This document shows, piece by piece, positions 43,474 to 45,020 of a stretch of 45,020 nt of DNA. Made by a program: the position numbers and the translations under genes. This DNA comes from Hallerella sp964501065 (GTDB lineage: Bacteria; Fibrobacterota; Fibrobacteria; Fibrobacterales; Fibrobacteraceae), in contig CAZCRF010000014.1 in NCBI GenBank assembly GCA_964501065.1, positions 1-45,020 on the forward strand. The letters are read 5' to 3'. The notes under the pieces are model-generated. The model saw only the letters and a program-made list of their open reading frames with translations. It made no database searches and was not told where the DNA came from. Position 1 is the stretch's first letter. The number at the start of each line of letters is the position of its first letter.

Positions 43474-44109
43474 ATGAAACCTTTTTCCACAAAAACCGCC
43501 GTTTTCCTTGCCGCCCTTTGCGCAATGTCCTCGAGCGGCTTTGCCGAAAACCCCATTTGCGACAACACCGAAGCTTCGGAGGCTTATGACAAAAAATGCC
43601 TCACCCTCGGCGAATCGCATTTTATGCAATTTTTCAAGGAATGGCCGACCTACAGCAACGGAGAGGCTTTCAAAGATTCCGGAGCAGTCTCGTGGACATC
43701 CCAAATACAAGACATTCCCCAAAGCGAGAAACGGTTCTCCAAGCACAATGTCATTTACAGCGTTTTTCAAAAAGGCGTTTACGAATGCGATTACACAGTC
43801 CTATCCGTCGGGGATTTGGACACGTCCATTCCGGGATTCGACAATGACGATTTCGTGACGGATTATTTTAATTGCAAATACGCCCCCAACGGCGAATACG
43901 ACACGACCTTTGCCGTCACGGAGTTCCAAAAGAAGGTGGACGCCGGTGAAGTCGTTCTCAATGCGTTACAGGGAGAATTCTTTTTGTGGAAATTTTACCG
44001 AAGTGACGGGACTCTCAAATTCGTTGGCGACATAAACGAAGGCTATTGCATGAACAAAAGCGGCATGTCCAAGACAAAACGCGTTTCCAATCCCCGTTTC
44101 TGCAAATAA
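43474..44109 (+). CDS. Secreted protein of unknown function (211 aa)
   Basis: ATG 43474 begins a signal peptide (MKPFSTKTAVFLAALCAMSSSGFA-EN). The mature part contains seven or so cysteines (PICDN, KKCLTLG, YECDY, FNCKYA, GYCMN, RFCK) and many aromatic and acidic residues, suggesting a disulfide-stabilised periplasmic or extracellular domain. A TATATT box (43461-43466) is only 7 bases before the ATG. A strong terminator follows at 44149. I recognise no family. The cysteine style recalls the paralogous exported pair at 26.3-28.0 kb, but without clear sequence similarity. Confidence 0.72.
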   Translation: MKPFSTKTAVFLAALCAMSSSGFAENPICDNTEASEAYDKKCLTLGESHFMQFFKEWPTYSNGEAFKDSGAVSWTSQIQDIPQSEKRFSKHNVIYSVFQKGVYECDYTVLSVGDLDTSIPGFDNDDFVTDYFNCKYAPNGEYDTTFAVTEFQKKVDAGEVVLNALQGEFFLWKFYRSDGTLKFVGDINEGYCMNKSGMSKTKRVSNPRFCK

Positions 44110-44148
44110 ACAAGACTTACCGCCCAAAGACTTTGCGGACTGAAATTC

Positions 44149-44179
44149 GGAGACGTCCGCCATCGGACGTTTCCTTTTT
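44149..44179 (+). terminator. Terminator of the secreted-protein gene
   Basis: GGAGACGTCCG pairs with CGGACGTTTCC (11 pairs, one G-U) around CCAT, followed by TTTTTG. It stands 40 bases after the stop codon. Confidence 0.85.
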
Positions 44180-44220
44180 GTCCTTCCCAGGCGCATTGAA
44201 AAATGGCGGGAAAGAAGCCT

Positions 44221-45020
44221 CTATGGAAGAATTAAAAAATCGTACCCCTTGTCCGATGGAGAATTGTCCCATATGGCGAAAAGCTTTTTATGCAACTGTA
44301 GCCGATTCATTTCCGGAAATTTCGCATCAAAGTCCTGGATAGACGTCAAATTCCTTGCAATGGCAAGGCGCGCCTCCACCAATGGAGAATCAGCGGCCGC
44401 CGCCTGAAGGGGAGGGATGTTCAAGCCATTTAAATGGCGATTGTGTTCCTCAATGATGGAACGATACCAACGGCATTCGCGACCGCCGCCATAATAATGC
44501 ATCGGGAACGTTCCGTTTTGATATTGAACATTCATAAGGCCATAATTCATATCCTTTACCTTAACAACGGTTTTCATCAAGGCTTTCCTAAAAACATAAG
44601 GCAGGATCGTCGGTTTATATGTCAAACAATTTTTGTCTTTGACCCTGATGATAAGCGCTTTGTTTTGCATCAACTTTTCACGATTTCCATTTCGATTCCG
44701 TGAGTCGGGATAGATTTCATCCAAAAGAATTTCCATTCCAAGGGAAAGAACGCCTTGAGAATAAACAGTCACATCATTGACACCAATCTTGATTACGGCA
44801 AAATCCACCGAGCCGCCGCCGACATCCAAAAGGCAGTGAAATCCCCTGGGGGTCGTGGAATCGTCAATAAAGCCGTACGCCTCGGCATAGAGTTCCGGAA
44901 TGACATTATAATTCTCTTTATCTTTCAATTCTTCATGCGCGCAAAATCTCCGTACATCTTCCAGCGTGATTAGGCAAGTCCTTTTCTGTAAATTCATGCG
45001 CAAAAAGTGGGCTTTTCCAT
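44221..45020 (-). CDS. Hsp70/actin-like ATPase, C-terminal part (5' end cut by the right edge)
   Basis: The frame is open to the right edge, so the N-terminus is missing; 266 codons remain. The ASKHA second phosphate motif is LLDVGGGSVDFAVIKI and an adenosine-type motif is YYGGGRECRWYR, where Hsp70 relatives have a Gly-Gly loop. Together they indicate the latter half of an Hsp70-like nucleotide-binding domain. No substrate-binding domain follows: the protein stops soon after a helical segment (LVEARLAIARNL). Such stand-alone Hsp70-like proteins are common in accessory regions and have varied or unknown roles. The first 17 codons lie in the 52-bp repeat shared with the left window end. Confidence 0.75.
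   Translation of the reverse strand, partial: GKAHFLRMNLQKRTCLITLEDVRRFCAHEELKDKENYNVIPELYAEAYGFIDDSTTPRGFHCLLDVGGGSVDFAVIKIGVNDVTVYSQGVLSLGMEILLDEIYPDSRNRNGNREKLMQNKALIIRVKDKNCLTYKPTILPYVFRKALMKTVVKVKDMNYGLMNVQYQNGTFPMHYYGGGRECRWYRSIIEEHNRHLNGLNIPPLQAAAADSPLVEARLAIARNLTSIQDFDAKFPEMNRLQLHKKLFAIWDNSPSDKGYDFLILP
44968..45019. repeat. Right copy of 52-bp inverted repeat shared by both window ends
   Basis: Exact reverse complement of bases 1-52. Here it reads smoothly into the Hsp70-like protein (LRMNLQKRTCLITLEDV), so the right copy is the more natural coding context. Confidence 0.9.

Overview
The window looks like a chromosomal contig from a Gram-negative bacterium close to Fibrobacter (phylum Fibrobacterota). 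This is inferred from gene content: a TamA/TamB outer-membrane assembly pair, a three-subunit succinate dehydrogenase/fumarate reductase with a single large cytochrome b subunit, a GH5 mannanase, many lipobox proteins, and a very large secreted Ig/cadherin-like repeat protein. Most of the DNA is GC-rich with GC-rich third positions, so long false reading frames lie opposite the real genes. AT-richer patches mark likely accessory DNA (about 22.1-24.1 kb, 26.3-28.8 kb, 43.4-45 kb and the first 1.2 kb). No IS element, phage gene or CRISPR array is visible.

Layout. 1-1223: N-terminal part of a sacsin-like GHKL ATPase that runs off the left edge. 1432-5488 (minus): GH5 subfamily-8 mannanase with a sugar-binding domain, a small lipoprotein, an M23 endopeptidase and an unknown 145-aa protein. 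5489-5857: promoter and structured leader. 5858-13141: a 2427-aa secreted protein of 22 homologous repeats plus a terminal divergent one. 13222-18891: RNase D, tatA, tatC, a TatB-like/5-formyltetrahydrofolate cyclo-ligase fusion, a TrmH-family rRNA methyltransferase, a THUMP-like methyltransferase, uracil-DNA glycosylase and tRNA-Ala(CGC). 19013-22117: lamin-tail lipoprotein, PspC, an acidic membrane protein and a flotillin. 22.1-24.1 kb: a Septu-like PtuA/PtuB defence pair, broken by several single-base homopolymer differences. 24183-26205: UDP-glucuronate decarboxylase-like enzyme and type III pantothenate kinase. 26.3-29.7 kb: two tandem paralogous exported proteins, a small membrane protein and a secreted thioredoxin-like protein. 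29878-33912: ndk-sdhCAB. 33951-37428: a partner-switch cassette (unknown 90-aa protein, STAS-HATPase fusion, STAS protein) leading into a SurA-like lipoprotein. 37625-43386: tamB-tamA, divergent from that cassette. 43474-44109: secreted unknown protein. 44221-45020: C-terminal part of an Hsp70/actin-like ATPase.

How the genes fit together. Much of the window serves envelope biogenesis: Tat export, TamAB, a SurA-like chaperone, an M23 endopeptidase, flotillin/PspC and several lipoproteins. ndk-sdhCAB supplies anaerobic energy metabolism (probably fumarate reduction to succinate) and nucleotide balance. The most unusual points are the strict period-3 super-repeat in the giant protein, the TatB-cyclo-ligase fusion, the decayed PtuAB pair, several genes whose -10-like box sits only 6-9 bases before the start codon, and a 52-bp inverted repeat joining the two ends of the window.
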